Shown here one piece after another: positions 8,628 to 17,069 of a stretch of DNA of 64,000 nt. The stretch is from Rickettsiales bacterium. GTDB taxonomy: Bacteria; Pseudomonadota; Alphaproteobacteria; Rickettsiales; JALZUV01. Where the stretch lies: assembly GCA_029252805.1 (NCBI GenBank), contig JAQXAR010000015.1, positions 62,001 through 126,000 of the forward strand. Direction: 5' to 3'. Each line of letters begins with the position of its first letter. The first letter of the stretch is position 1. Position numbers and translations under genes: made by a program. The notes beneath the pieces are model-generated. The model ran no database searches and was not told where the DNA came from. It saw only the letters and a program-made list of their open reading frames with translations.

Positions 8628-10288
8628 GCGCTAAATTGGTTCACAATGGGGTAGCGGCGGTCAGAGCCGAAGGCCATGCTGGATACTTTGGTGCCAGGAG
8701 CAGCTTGGCGGCGTTTATATTCGGCGCCGTAGAGGAGTTTGGCGACGTGGCGTACGGTTTCTTCGGCGTAGCCTTTGGCGGTGATATCAGTCATGCAAAG
8801 TTCATTTTCGATGAGCATTTTTAGGATGGCATCGAGTTGATCGTAAGGAGGGAGGGAGTCCTCGTCTTTTTGATCAGGGCGGAGTTCAGCTGAAGGTGGT
8901 TTGGTGATGACACGTTCGGGCATCACGGCGCCATCTGCGCCCAGTGCATTATAATAGGGTTTGGTCTCATTACGCCAGCGTGAGAGTTTGAATACGGTGG
9001 TTTTATACATATCAATCAATGGATTATAGCCGCCGCACATATCACCATAAAGCGTGCAATAGCCGACGGCGACCTCTGATTTATTACCGGTGGTTAGCAC
9101 CAGCCAACCCATTTTATTGGAGATGGCCATGATGAGGTTGCCGCGCAGGCGTGATTGAATATTTTCTTCCGTCACATCGGCTGCTTTGCCTTTAAAAAGC
9201 GGTGCGAGGGTGGACTCCATCACCTGCATCGCAGGCTGAATATCCAGTGTTTCGAGTTTTACACCGAGTAGTTCGGCGCATTTTGCGGCATCTTGCGTGC
9301 TTGTCATTGAGCTGTAAGGCGAGGGCATGTAGACGCAATGCACTTTATCTGCACCCAGCGCATCCACAGCAATTGCCGCCGTCAGCGCTGAATCAACGCC
9401 ACCTGAAAGGGCAATGAGTACTTCTGAGAAGCCAGATTTTTGCACATAATCGCGTAAACCCAGCATCGCGGCTTGATACATGGTCTCTTCATTACTGAGT
9501 CTCGGTGGTATGACGTCATCGGCGGCGGGCGTTAGAATAGCATCGCCCTTAGCATCGCGGCTAAGTTCGAACGTTTTGCTTTGTTCTCTAAAGCGGGCAA
9601 GGCGGGCGACTTTCTTGCCCTTTGCATTGAGCACGAACGAGCTGCCATCAAACACCAAATCATCCTGTCCGCCGACTTGATTGAGGTAGGCGAGTGGTGC
9701 AGCATGGTGAGTGAGCACATTAGCGCGCGCCGTTTTGAGGCGTAGATTGGTCTTTCCAGCTTCAAACGGGCTCCCATTCATGCTGATATAAATATCAGGT
9801 TTTTGCGAGGCGATATGTTTGGCGACACTTGCATCCCACATATCTTCACATACGAATAGGCCGAGACGATATTGCTTCCATTCCACCACAAACGCGGGAT
9901 CACCCGCGTGGAAGAGGCGCTTCTCGTCAAATACGCCGTAATTGGGCAGCGCCACTTTATCTTGGCGGTAATGTATTTTACCTTTTGAGAGCCAAAAGAG
10001 GCTGTTGGTGGGTTTGCCTTCCACCTCCCAGAGCCCGCCAATAAAGGCCTCGCATGTCATGGAGGCGCCCCACGCTGCAAGCTCTGTCACCGCATCCATT
10101 GAGGCTTTGCGGAAAGATTCGCGTAAGACTAAGTCTTCAACAGGGTAGGCCGTTGTCGACATTTCAGGGAAGACGACTAAGTCGCTGCCCGCATCTTGCG
10201 CGGCTTGCCATTCGCGTTTAACCAGCGCCACATTGCCCGCAATATCGCCCACGGTCGGGTTGATTTGGGCGAGGGTGATTTTAGGCAT
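8624..10288 (-). CDS. nadE: glutamine-dependent NAD+ synthetase
   Basis: The 554-residue enzyme amidates nicotinic acid adenine dinucleotide to NAD+, using ammonia released from glutamine. Residues 1-260 are a nitrilase-type glutaminase domain with the Glu (VVFPEMSTTAYP), Lys (DKVALPNYGVF) and Cys (LFVCEDMW) triad. The C-terminal ATP-pyrophosphatase domain has the P-loop SGGVDSALTA and ends in a conserved KRRQAAPGTK region. This two-domain form needs no separate glutaminase. The start lies 2 nt downstream of the etfA stop on the same strand, so it may be the third gene of an etfB-etfA-nadE unit. Confidence 0.96.
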   Translation of the reverse strand: MPKITLAQINPTVGDIAGNVALVKREWQAAQDAGSDLVVFPEMSTTAYPVEDLVLRESFRKASMDAVTELAAWGASMTCEAFIGGLWEVEGKPTNSLFWLSKGKIHYRQDKVALPNYGVFDEKRLFHAGDPAFVVEWKQYRLGLFVCEDMWDASVAKHIASQKPDIYISMNGSPFEAGKTNLRLKTARANVLTHHAAPLAYLNQVGGQDDLVFDGSSFVLNAKGKKVARLARFREQSKTFELSRDAKGDAILTPAADDVIPPRLSNEETMYQAAMLGLRDYVQKSGFSEVLIALSGGVDSALTAAIAVDALGADKVHCVYMPSPYSSMTSTQDAAKCAELLGVKLETLDIQPAMQVMESTLAPLFKGKAADVTEENIQSRLRGNLIMAISNKMGWLVLTTGNKSEVAVGYCTLYGDMCGGYNPLIDMYKTTVFKLSRWRNETKPYYNALGADGAVMPERVITKPPSAELRPDQKDEDSLPPYDQLDAILKMLIENELCMTDITAKGYAEETVRHVAKLLYGAEYKRRQAAPGTKVSSMAFGSDRRYPIVNQFSA

Positions 10289-10290
10289 TT

Positions 10291-11223
10291 TTACAGCTTG
10301 CTGGTGAGTTCAGGCACCGCCTCGAACAAGTCTGCGACTAGGCCATAATCTGCGACTTCAAAGATCGGCGCATTTTCGTCTTTATTGATGGCAACGATTA
10401 CTTTGCTTTCTTTCATGCCGGCGATGTGTTGGATAGCGCCAGAGATACCGACAGCGATATAAAGGTCAGGCGCAACGACTTTTCCGGTTTGGCCGACTTG
10501 GTAATCATTGGGCACATAACCCGCATCGACTGCGGCGCGAGAAGCGCCAATGGCGGCGCCTAATTTATCAGCGAATGGCTCAATAACGGTGGTGAAATTC
10601 TCAGCCGAGCCAACGCCACGGCCACCTGATACGACGATAGAAGCGGATGTCAGTTCAGGGCGTTCAGAAATGGTTGCCTGAAGTTCGACAAAGTTTGTTT
10701 TGTCATAAGCGCCCTTATTCTCAACTTCCTTGAGCGTCGCACTGCCGCCTGTTGCGGCCACTTTATCAAAGGCAGTTGGGCGTATGGTGATGAAATGTTT
10801 GGCTTGATTACTAGTGACTGTTTCGATCGCATTACCCGCATAGATAGGGCGTTTGAAGGTGGTTGCACTCTCAACCGAAATGATATCTGAAATCTGCTGC
10901 GCATCGGATAGAGCCGCCGCACGAGGCAGTGCATCTTTACCAAAGGTAGTCGCCGGGGCTAGGATCGTATCATAATCCCCCGCGAGCGAATGAATGAGCC
11001 ATGCGAGAGGCTCGGCCAGTGAAGCGTCATATTCGCTTCCGCTGGCGTAAAGTACGTTGCGGACACTTTCTACCCCTGTTGCGGCATCTGCTGCTGCACG
11101 CGCTGAAGCACCGCAACAAAGCAGGTCAATATCGCCACCCATGAGTTTCGCAGCACCAATCGTGGCAAGGGTGGAGGCTTCAAGTGCCTCGTTACTATGT
11201 TCTGCAAGAATAAGAATAGCCAT
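10291..11223 (-). CDS. etfA: electron transfer flavoprotein subunit alpha
   Basis: This 310-residue subunit, with EtfB, passes electrons from acyl-CoA and other dehydrogenases to ETF-ubiquinone oxidoreductase. The C-terminal FAD-binding domain is clear: [13 protein letters not shown] at about residue 200, then [20 protein letters not shown] and [24 protein letters not shown]. The N-terminal domain is the ETF alpha/beta fold ([12 protein letters not shown]). The length is typical. It follows etfB by 2 nt in the usual bacterial order. Confidence 0.97.
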   Translation of the reverse strand: MAILILAEHSNEALEASTLATIGAAKLMGGDIDLLCCGASARAAADAATGVESVRNVLYASGSEYDASLAEPLAWLIHSLAGDYDTILAPATTFGKDALPRAAALSDAQQISDIISVESATTFKRPIYAGNAIETVTSNQAKHFITIRPTAFDKVAATGGSATLKEVENKGAYDKTNFVELQATISERPELTSASIVVSGGRGVGSAENFTTVIEPFADKLGAAIGASRAAVDAGYVPNDYQVGQTGKVVAPDLYIAVGISGAIQHIAGMKESKVIVAINKDENAPIFEVADYGLVADLFEAVPELTSKL

Positions 11224-11225
11224 GA

Positions 11226-11975
11226 TTACAATACCTTCGCTTCGTTCTTTAGTTTATCAATCAGCTCATCTACGCTGCTTACTTTGATACCACCTGAGCG
11301 GCCCGCAGGTTCTTCCACATGGCTCACGGAGAGTTTCGGTGTTATATCGACGCCCAAACTATCCAATTCCACCACATCGAGCGGCTTGCTGCGAGCTTTC
11401 ATAATATCAGGAAGCTTTGCATAGCGTGGCTCGTTTAAGCGTAAATCGGTCGTGATAACGGCTGGTAGGTTGAGTTCATGCACGGCGAGGCCGCCATCGA
11501 CTTCGCGGGTTACTTTGGCTTTTCCACCCTCAATAACGAGCTCAGAAGCGAAGGTTCCTTGCGGCCAATCGAGTAGTGCGGCTAATTTTTGGCCGGTTTG
11601 GTTCGCGTCATCGTCAATGGCTTGCTTGCCGAGGATCACCAGTTCAGGAGATTCCTTCTCAACCATTTTAGCGATAATTTTCGCCGCAGCGAGAGGCTCA
11701 ATGGCGGAATCGGTCTTAACCTGAATACCACGGTCAGCGCCCTGCGCGATAGCGGTACGGATGGTTTCCTGTACCTTATCGCCACCGATGGACATGGCGA
11801 TCACTTCCGTCGCAATTCCTTTTTCTTTCAATCGGATAGCTTCTTCTACCGCGATTTCATCAAACGGGTTCATGCTCATTTTAACATTCGCGAGTTCCAC
11901 GCCGCTATGATCCGCTTTGACGCGTACTTTAACGTTATAATCCACTACGCGTTTGACACAGACTAAGATCTTCAT
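11226..11975 (-). CDS. etfB: electron transfer flavoprotein subunit beta
   Basis: About 249 residues, starting [20 protein letters not shown], the standard EtfB N terminus; four extra in-frame codons upstream are not needed. The signature around [19 protein letters not shown] and [19 protein letters not shown] is diagnostic and forms the recognition-loop and AMP-binding part. EtfB pairs with EtfA, encoded 2 nt downstream. Etf-QO is not in the window. Confidence 0.96.
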   Translation of the reverse strand: MKILVCVKRVVDYNVKVRVKADHSGVELANVKMSMNPFDEIAVEEAIRLKEKGIATEVIAMSIGGDKVQETIRTAIAQGADRGIQVKTDSAIEPLAAAKIIAKMVEKESPELVILGKQAIDDDANQTGQKLAALLDWPQGTFASELVIEGGKAKVTREVDGGLAVHELNLPAVITTDLRLNEPRYAKLPDIMKARSKPLDVVELDSLGVDITPKLSVSHVEEPAGRSGGIKVSSVDELIDKLKNEAKVL

Positions 11976-12138
11976 TTTAGGCCTCAATTTATTTCGATGC
12001 TATAGATATAGCCCAACCTCTGCCTGCGTCTAGCCCCATTGTCACATTTAGTACATCGAACCGTCACAAAACCTTAACTTGAGGTGCAGGCACCCCAATA
12101 GTAGAGTGGTAAGTGTAATAAAACGTAACGGAGAACCC

Positions 12139-12597
12139 ATGGCGGGAATATTTGATAATCTAAAAGACATGTTCGCTTCTGCGAGTGATGGGTTGTCAGA
12201 CCGTAATTATGGCGCTGTCTTTGATATGGTTAAAGATCACAAGTGGATTGCTGCGATTGCTGCTGGCTTTACGGCTGGGAAAATATCAGGCGTAGGTGGA
12301 TTCGTGGGAGCTGTCGGTGCTGTTGTCGGCTTATTCGCAGTGCCAAAGGTGTTTAACTTTTTCGCTCCCAAAGAAAAGGGTGCAGTTGATGCGCCAGCGG
12401 CAGAGACTTCGACGGTCACCGTAACGGATACAGGGCCAACTCCTGAAGCAAAGGCCGCCGAGGCTGCAAAAGAAAATAAAACTGCGATAGATGAAGCGAT
12501 AAAAGACACGAATATTAAGGGCGAGGAAACTGTGAGCACAGAGTCGAAAATTCCTAACGTCCCGAAAGAACAGACAGAGAAAGTGGCGGAACTTTAA
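12139..12597 (+). CDS. hypothetical small membrane protein (first of a trio)
   Basis: I do not recognise this 152-residue protein. ATG 12139 follows ACGGAGAACCC, a good ribosome site. The N-terminal part (MAGIFDNLKDMFASASDG) is amphipathic. Residues about 35-75 are a Gly/Ala/Val-rich hydrophobic stretch that could form one or two membrane helices. The remainder is acidic, rich in Ala, Lys, Glu and Thr, and probably disordered. It is followed 3 nt later by a second and then an overlapping third small gene of the same style, so the trio is probably co-transcribed. Confidence 0.7.
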   Translation: MAGIFDNLKDMFASASDGLSDRNYGAVFDMVKDHKWIAAIAAGFTAGKISGVGGFVGAVGAVVGLFAVPKVFNFFAPKEKGAVDAPAAETSTVTVTDTGPTPEAKAAEAAKENKTAIDEAIKDTNIKGEETVSTESKIPNVPKEQTEKVAEL

Positions 12598-12600
12598 ACC

Positions 12601-13149
12601 ATGGGCATCGGAAGCAACATTAGAGATTTTGGCTTAGGCACGGTAAAAGGTGTGATGGGCGATGGTGTCAAGGGGCTCGGCTATGGTGCGATGGCAACAG
12701 TTGCGGTTGGCATAACCGCCGCCATGTTTGCAGCGACTATTTTCAGTGCAGGCTTCGGCTTGGCCGCTATTGTAGGTCTTGTTGCGGGTGGTCTGACCGC
12801 AGGGCCAGCTCTCAGCTGGGGAGCAGGAATCGGCGCAGCGTGGGGAACGTTATTCGGAGGTGCAGGCGAGTTAAGGAAAACATCGCAATCCAAGAATGAA
12901 GCACTAGAAGTGAAAAATGCGACGATTGATCATCAATTAACCGCAGCGCGCCAACAAAATGCGCAATTAAAAGCCGGCGGTGGACCTGCTCCACGAGACA
13001 ATGCAGCGCAAGGAAATGATGCGAGAAAATATCAAATGCATAACCACTTGGCAGAAAATAATACGCCGAATCAATTCACAAACCGAGCTGAAGCTGAAAA
13101 AGCCGCTGCCGCTAAAGGCCAACCAGCACCGGGTGGGGTAGGTAAATAA
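12601..13149 (+). CDS. hypothetical glycine/alanine-rich membrane protein (second of a trio)
   Basis: 182 residues, function unknown. Residues about 25-85 are almost entirely Ala, Gly, Val and Ile (for example GLAAIVGLVAGGLTAGPALS), compatible with two packed membrane helices of the glycine-zipper kind. Then comes a short predicted coiled coil (EALEVKNATIDHQLTAARQQ) and a hydrophilic tail with several Asn and Gln. Its stop overlaps the start of the next gene as TAATG. Glycine-zipper domains occur in pore- or oligomer-forming proteins, but I cannot assign a role. Confidence 0.7.
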   Translation: MGIGSNIRDFGLGTVKGVMGDGVKGLGYGAMATVAVGITAAMFAATIFSAGFGLAAIVGLVAGGLTAGPALSWGAGIGAAWGTLFGGAGELRKTSQSKNEALEVKNATIDHQLTAARQQNAQLKAGGGPAPRDNAAQGNDARKYQMHNHLAENNTPNQFTNRAEAEKAAAAKGQPAPGGVGK

Positions 13150-13661
13150 TGGCTGATGGTGCATTAGATAAGGCAAAAAATGTGGCGTCAAAGGTTACAG
13201 ATTTCGTAAAAGATGAAGACAATATTTCTGGCGCATTAGGTGTATTTGCTAAAAATACCGTGGGAACAGTCAAGAATCTAGGCGGAAACTTTGCTGACGG
13301 TGTTAAAGGTATCAATGCTCCAAATGCGAGTGGTGTTGTTGGTAAGGTCGGTGGTGTTTTTGGCGGAGTGGTTCGTAAAACGAACGATACTGTCGTATGG
13401 GCGTTAAAAGATCCGATAGCTAGTAAAGCGCTGATGGTTGTTTTAGCGGTCGCTGTGTATAAAGGGATTAAAGATGTGCTTGGCTTTGGCCGCAAGAACG
13501 AAGCAGTGAACACAAAAGCACAAGAATTGAATCAGTTGCAAAAACAAAATAACCATTTGGCGGCAGAGTATCAATTTGATAACTTGCAAGCAAAAGGCGG
13601 TCATCGGGCGCGCCTTGACGAGCAAGAAGTTCCAGGCCAAGGTTACTCTCGCAACCAATAG
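13149..13661 (+). CDS. hypothetical protein with membrane segment and coiled coil (third of a trio)
   Basis: 170 residues, unrecognised. The protein begins MADGALDKAKNVASKVTDF, continues with Gly/Val-rich sequence, has one likely membrane helix (ALMVVLAVAVYKGIKDVLGF, about 95-115), then a coiled-coil segment (AQELNQLQKQNNHLAAEYQ) and a polar tail. The coiled-coil/YQFDN end resembles the end of the small reading frame at 19873-20070 (SQSQNYQFDNTK), which suggests a lineage-specific family present at both loci. Confidence 0.7.
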   Translation: MADGALDKAKNVASKVTDFVKDEDNISGALGVFAKNTVGTVKNLGGNFADGVKGINAPNASGVVGKVGGVFGGVVRKTNDTVVWALKDPIASKALMVVLAVAVYKGIKDVLGFGRKNEAVNTKAQELNQLQKQNNHLAAEYQFDNLQAKGGHRARLDEQEVPGQGYSRNQ

Positions 13662-13679
13662 AATATCTCCTAATTCAGA

Positions 13680-13707
13680 TTGACACTTGCTTAATGGGCG
13701 TTATATT
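13680..13707 (+). promoter_or_regulatory. sigma70-type promoter of rpsD
   Basis: TTGACA at 13680-13685 and TATATT at 13702-13707, separated by 16 nt, form a near-consensus promoter in the 119-nt gap upstream of rpsD. A small hairpin (TCCGCT/AGCGGA arms, about 13739-13758) lies in the predicted leader ahead of the AAAGGAGAT ribosome site; it could be regulatory but has no U tract. Confidence 0.6.
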
Positions 13708-13780
13708 GCGCGCCCTTGAAGTAAGTTTAATTGGATTGGTCCGCTGTTTTTAAGCGGATTAAAGTTTAAAGGAGATAACT

Positions 13781-14398
13781 GTGAGCAAACGTATCGCATC
13801 CAAATATAAGATTAGTCGTCGTATGGGTGAAAGCCTATGGGGCCGTGCTAAAGACCCTGTTAACCGTCGTGTATATGGCCCAGGCCAACACGGAGCTGCC
13901 CGTCGTCGGAAAGTTTCTGACTATGGTTTGCAGCTTAACGCTAAGCAAAAGCTTAAAGGTTACTACGGTAACATCACGGAGAAACAATTCCGTAGCATTT
14001 ATAAAGAAGCCGTTCGCCAAAAAGGTGATACAGGTGAGCAACTTGTAGGTCTTCTTGAGTCTCGTCTCGATGCTTTCGTATACCGTATGGGCGTAGTGCC
14101 GACGGTATTTGCATCACGTCAATTTGTGAATCACGGACATATTCTTGTGAATGGCAGCAAAGTAAATATCCCTAGCTATCGTTTGAAAGAAGGCGATGTG
14201 GTTTCTGTGAAGCAGAAGTCTCAGCAAATTCCTATGGTGATGGAAGCAATGGGCAGCTCGGAACGTAACGTACCTGATTACGTACAAATGGATGATGCTA
14301 AATTTGAAGCTAAATACATTCGCATTCCAGCACTAAACGAGATTCCATATGCTATTATTATGGAACCAAATCTCGTGATCGAATTCTACTCTCGCTAA
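13781..14398 (+). CDS. rpsD: 30S ribosomal protein S4
   Basis: The 205-residue primary rRNA-binding protein of the small subunit. It starts at GTG 13781 behind a very good AAAGGAGAT site. The N terminus ([17 protein letters not shown]) and the S4 RNA-binding domain ([13 protein letters not shown] ... [28 protein letters not shown] type region) match bacterial S4. No zinc cysteines are seen near the N terminus. The gene stands alone rather than in an alpha operon, as is common in alphaproteobacteria. Confidence 0.98.
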   Translation: MSKRIASKYKISRRMGESLWGRAKDPVNRRVYGPGQHGAARRRKVSDYGLQLNAKQKLKGYYGNITEKQFRSIYKEAVRQKGDTGEQLVGLLESRLDAFVYRMGVVPTVFASRQFVNHGHILVNGSKVNIPSYRLKEGDVVSVKQKSQQIPMVMEAMGSSERNVPDYVQMDDAKFEAKYIRIPALNEIPYAIIMEPNLVIEFYSR

Positions 14399-14408
14399 AC
14401 CAGCGAGA
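14390..14408 (+). other. perfect hairpin between rpsD and the LysE-family gene
   Basis: TCTCGCT and AGCGAGA form a perfect 7-bp stem with an AAACC loop. It covers the rpsD stop codon and lies immediately before ATG 14412. There is no U tract, so it is not a standard intrinsic terminator. It could stabilise the rpsD mRNA 3' end or modulate translation of the next gene. Confidence 0.5.
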
Positions 14409-14411
14409 ATA

Positions 14412-15059
14412 ATGATTCTTACGAATATCCTAGTCGGGGCTTTGATTGGTATTGCTATGTCAGTACCGGTCGGCCCCGCTGGCATTATTGGGGTAAAGCG
14501 CATCATCTCACGCGGGATGATGGCCGGCGTTGCCAGCGGTTTAGGTATCGCATTAGCCGATATGTTATTTGCCACGTTGGCAGTAGCTGGTATTTCTTCC
14601 GTTTCTGAGTTTTTGACCCGTAATGCGCATCTGATCCAATTGGTCGGGGCGGTGATTATTATAATCGTCGGCATCTATGGTTTGCGCAAAGGGCCGGCGC
14701 TCTCAGCCGATTCTCAAGAGCGTCTCTCGCTGGCTGCGGCGAAAGATTTAACCAGCATGTTGGCTATCACGCTTGCTAATCCGCAGACCGTCATTGGTTT
14801 TTCGACGAGCTTTGCGGCGACTGTTGGGCTTTACAGCGTTCAAACCTCCGGACAGATTGCGGCATTGGTTGGTGGTGTTTTCGCCGGAAGCTTAGGGATG
14901 TGGGTGTTCTTAAGTTGGTTCGTCAGCCGTTGGCGTGGCGTGATGGAGGATCAAATGATTATCAAATTGCACCGTTATGCATCACTGTTTGTTATATTCA
15001 TTGGCTTTAGTTTGTTCTTATATGCGCTGCTACTTGGCGAAGCGGTAAAACTCGGCTAG
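14412..15059 (+). CDS. LysE-family translocator
   Basis: 215 residues with five or six hydrophobic segments. It begins with the family signature for LysE/RhtB exporters: ILVGALIGIAMSVPVGPAGI, with the conserved VGP and a G-x-G-A-D-type motif (GLGIALADMLFATLAV). Members export amino acids such as lysine, homoserine lactone or threonine; the substrate here is unknown. It starts 13 nt after rpsD, with a perfect hairpin covering the junction. Confidence 0.85.
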   Translation: MILTNILVGALIGIAMSVPVGPAGIIGVKRIISRGMMAGVASGLGIALADMLFATLAVAGISSVSEFLTRNAHLIQLVGAVIIIIVGIYGLRKGPALSADSQERLSLAAAKDLTSMLAITLANPQTVIGFSTSFAATVGLYSVQTSGQIAALVGGVFAGSLGMWVFLSWFVSRWRGVMEDQMIIKLHRYASLFVIFIGFSLFLYALLLGEAVKLG

Positions 15060-15068
15060 GTTAATTGT

Positions 15069-16184
15069 ATGATTGATCAGTTTCATGGTGGCAGTATTAC
15101 TCCGACGGAGGAGCCTGAGGTAAAAAAGCTTGAAGAAAAAGCGGAAGCAATGCCTGCTCCGACGCCTGACCTACCATCAGAGCCGCAAATCAACCCGATA
15201 GAAATGCCTGTCGTGCAAGAGGCACCGCAGCCAGAAGCCCTCGCGCCACTTCCGCAGCCTCCTATGCCATTGCCGCAAGAGCCTATGGTGCAACCAGTTG
15301 TCGAAGTAGCTCCGCAGCCAGAACCAGAAGCGGCTACCCCGCAAGAGCCGATTGCACCATCGCACGCACCTGTAGGCGATGTGTATTCTGAGCCTGTGAT
15401 ACAAGAACCCGTTATAGAGGCTCAACCGATTCCTGAGGTGGCCCCTGCGCCAGTATATGAACCTGTTGCGGTTGAAGCCGCGCCGATCCCTCCCGTTGAG
15501 TCGTCTGTAGTGGCTTCGATTGAGCCTCCCGTGGCTATGCCGTCCGAGCCGGTCGTTCAAGCAGAGCCCGAGCCTGTCGTTCAAGTGCAGCCCGAGCCTA
15601 TTGCAGAGGTTCCTCAACTTCCTGTCGAGCCTGTCATTGCATCGCCGATTGCACCGGTCGAGGCCGTAGTTGCAGCAGCGCCGGAGACGGAAGATGTGGA
15701 AGCCCAAGCGCGTGATCAAAAAACAGTAGAAGAATTGACAGAAGCAGCGTTCGAAGCGGCGATGCAGTTAATTGCTGCTGGGCATAGTGTAGAGCAGATT
15801 TTAGGTTCAGGTAGTTTTTCGAAGCTTCCCGAACAGATCAAGCAGCAGATCCGTGGTCGTTTGCAGGAAGTTGCGGCGCGGCGTGAAATGCAACAGCATG
15901 AAATGGCTCAGGAAACGCGCGAGAAGACTCAGGAAAAGGGCGGTCTTGCGAAGCTGTTCTCTCTGGCCGCTTTGGGCAGTATCATTTCTAAAGGCACGAT
16001 GGCGAAGATTACGGCTCTGTTCGCACAGCAACCGCATTTACAGCAGCAGATCCAATTGCAGGGACAGGCATTGCTAAAAGCAGGCGCCACTCCGGATGTA
16101 GAATTCGCGAAATCGAATGTACAAATTGCAGGAACAGCACCCAACACACCAGCCGTCCAGCAAGGCCAAGAACAGCAGCGTTAG
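15069..16184 (+). CDS. hypothetical Pro/Glu/Val-rich protein with helical C-terminal domain
   Basis: 371 residues, unrecognised. Residues 10-215 are low-complexity, dominated by Pro, Glu, Val, Ala and Gln in short repeats such as EPVVQ and PEPVVQV; this part is likely extended or disordered. From about residue 215 a helical segment begins (TVEELTEAAFEAAMQLIAAG), then a Gln/Arg-rich helix and a Gln-rich tail. It has no signal peptide. It follows the LysE gene by 9 nt. The composition resembles that of the OmpA-like protein at 33286, but I infer no homology. Confidence 0.65.
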   Translation: MIDQFHGGSITPTEEPEVKKLEEKAEAMPAPTPDLPSEPQINPIEMPVVQEAPQPEALAPLPQPPMPLPQEPMVQPVVEVAPQPEPEAATPQEPIAPSHAPVGDVYSEPVIQEPVIEAQPIPEVAPAPVYEPVAVEAAPIPPVESSVVASIEPPVAMPSEPVVQAEPEPVVQVQPEPIAEVPQLPVEPVIASPIAPVEAVVAAAPETEDVEAQARDQKTVEELTEAAFEAAMQLIAAGHSVEQILGSGSFSKLPEQIKQQIRGRLQEVAARREMQQHEMAQETREKTQEKGGLAKLFSLAALGSIISKGTMAKITALFAQQPHLQQQIQLQGQALLKAGATPDVEFAKSNVQIAGTAPNTPAVQQGQEQQR

Positions 16185-16304
16185 CGTTATTGTTACCCCG
16201 GCGGATGACGGGGGGTGGGGTAAAAATGCGAACGATCATGGGGTATCCAGATGCTGTGGTGAAGACGGCATGACAAGTTCGTTAAATTTCGCTATACGTG
16301 CGGC

Positions 16305-17069
16305 ATGAAAATGCCCTTTATCAAGATGGAAGGCTTAGGTAACGATTTTATCGTGCTGGATGGTCGTGAGCAAAATATACCTGTGCTTGATTGGGTGAAG
16401 CTTGCGCATCGCGATGCAGGTATCGGTTGTGATCAGGTGATCGTACTGGAAAAATCAGAAATTGCCGATGTTAAAATGCGTATCATCAATGCAGATGGCT
16501 CTGAGGTAGAGGCGTGCGGCAATGCGACGCGTTGTATAGGCTGGCTGATCGATAAAGCGGAAGGCACGGTTGAAACGGTTGCAGGAATTTTAAAAACCAC
16601 ACGCATTAGCGATACCCAAGTGCAAGTTGATATGGGTGAGCCCGTCATTGCAGATCGCCAGCTGCCAATTGAAGGCGATCCTATGGAGGTGTCTATAGGA
16701 AACCCGCATTTGATCTTTTTCAAAACCGATGTGGATGCGGTAGATTTAGAACGTTTTGGTAAACCGCTAGAGTATCATGAGGCTTTTCCTGACCGCACCA
16801 ATGTGGAGGTTGTTGAAATTATCAACCTGACGCATTTGAAGATGCGTGTATGGGAGCGTGGAGCGGGCATTACGCAGGCGTGTGGCACGGGCGCTTGTGC
16901 GGTCGCAGCCGCAGCGATTCATCGTGGGTTGGTTGAAAATTCGGTGCGGGTGCAAATGCCGGGCGGTGATTTGCAGATAAGCTGGCCGGGGTCGGGGAGT
17001 TCTCTCTTGATGCAAGGCCCCGTTTCGCTTAGTTTCCGCGACGAATTGGATGTGGATAAGTTTAAATGA
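16305..17069 (+). CDS. dapF: diaminopimelate epimerase
   Basis: The 254-residue enzyme converts LL- to meso-diaminopimelate for lysine and peptidoglycan synthesis. The two catalytic cysteines lie in EACGNATRC (about residue 70) and ACGTGACA (about residue 205), and the N terminus IKMEGLGNDFIVLD is the standard opening. It is somewhat shorter than the usual 275 residues. Its stop overlaps the mtaB start by 4 nt (ATGA), so dapF, mtaB and ftsY are probably translated from one message. Confidence 0.95.
   Translation: MKMPFIKMEGLGNDFIVLDGREQNIPVLDWVKLAHRDAGIGCDQVIVLEKSEIADVKMRIINADGSEVEACGNATRCIGWLIDKAEGTVETVAGILKTTRISDTQVQVDMGEPVIADRQLPIEGDPMEVSIGNPHLIFFKTDVDAVDLERFGKPLEYHEAFPDRTNVEVVEIINLTHLKMRVWERGAGITQACGTGACAVAAAAIHRGLVENSVRVQMPGGDLQISWPGSGSSLLMQGPVSLSFRDELDVDKFK

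Noticed and set aside
15177-15719. Antisense Arg/Leu-rich frame within the Pro-rich protein at 15069
   Set aside because: Same explanation: antisense of a repetitive GC-rich coding region, implausible protein composition.
16185-16304. Intrinsic terminator before dapF
   Set aside because: A CCCCG/CGGGG stem can be drawn at about 16196-16212, but it is short and is not followed by a T run.
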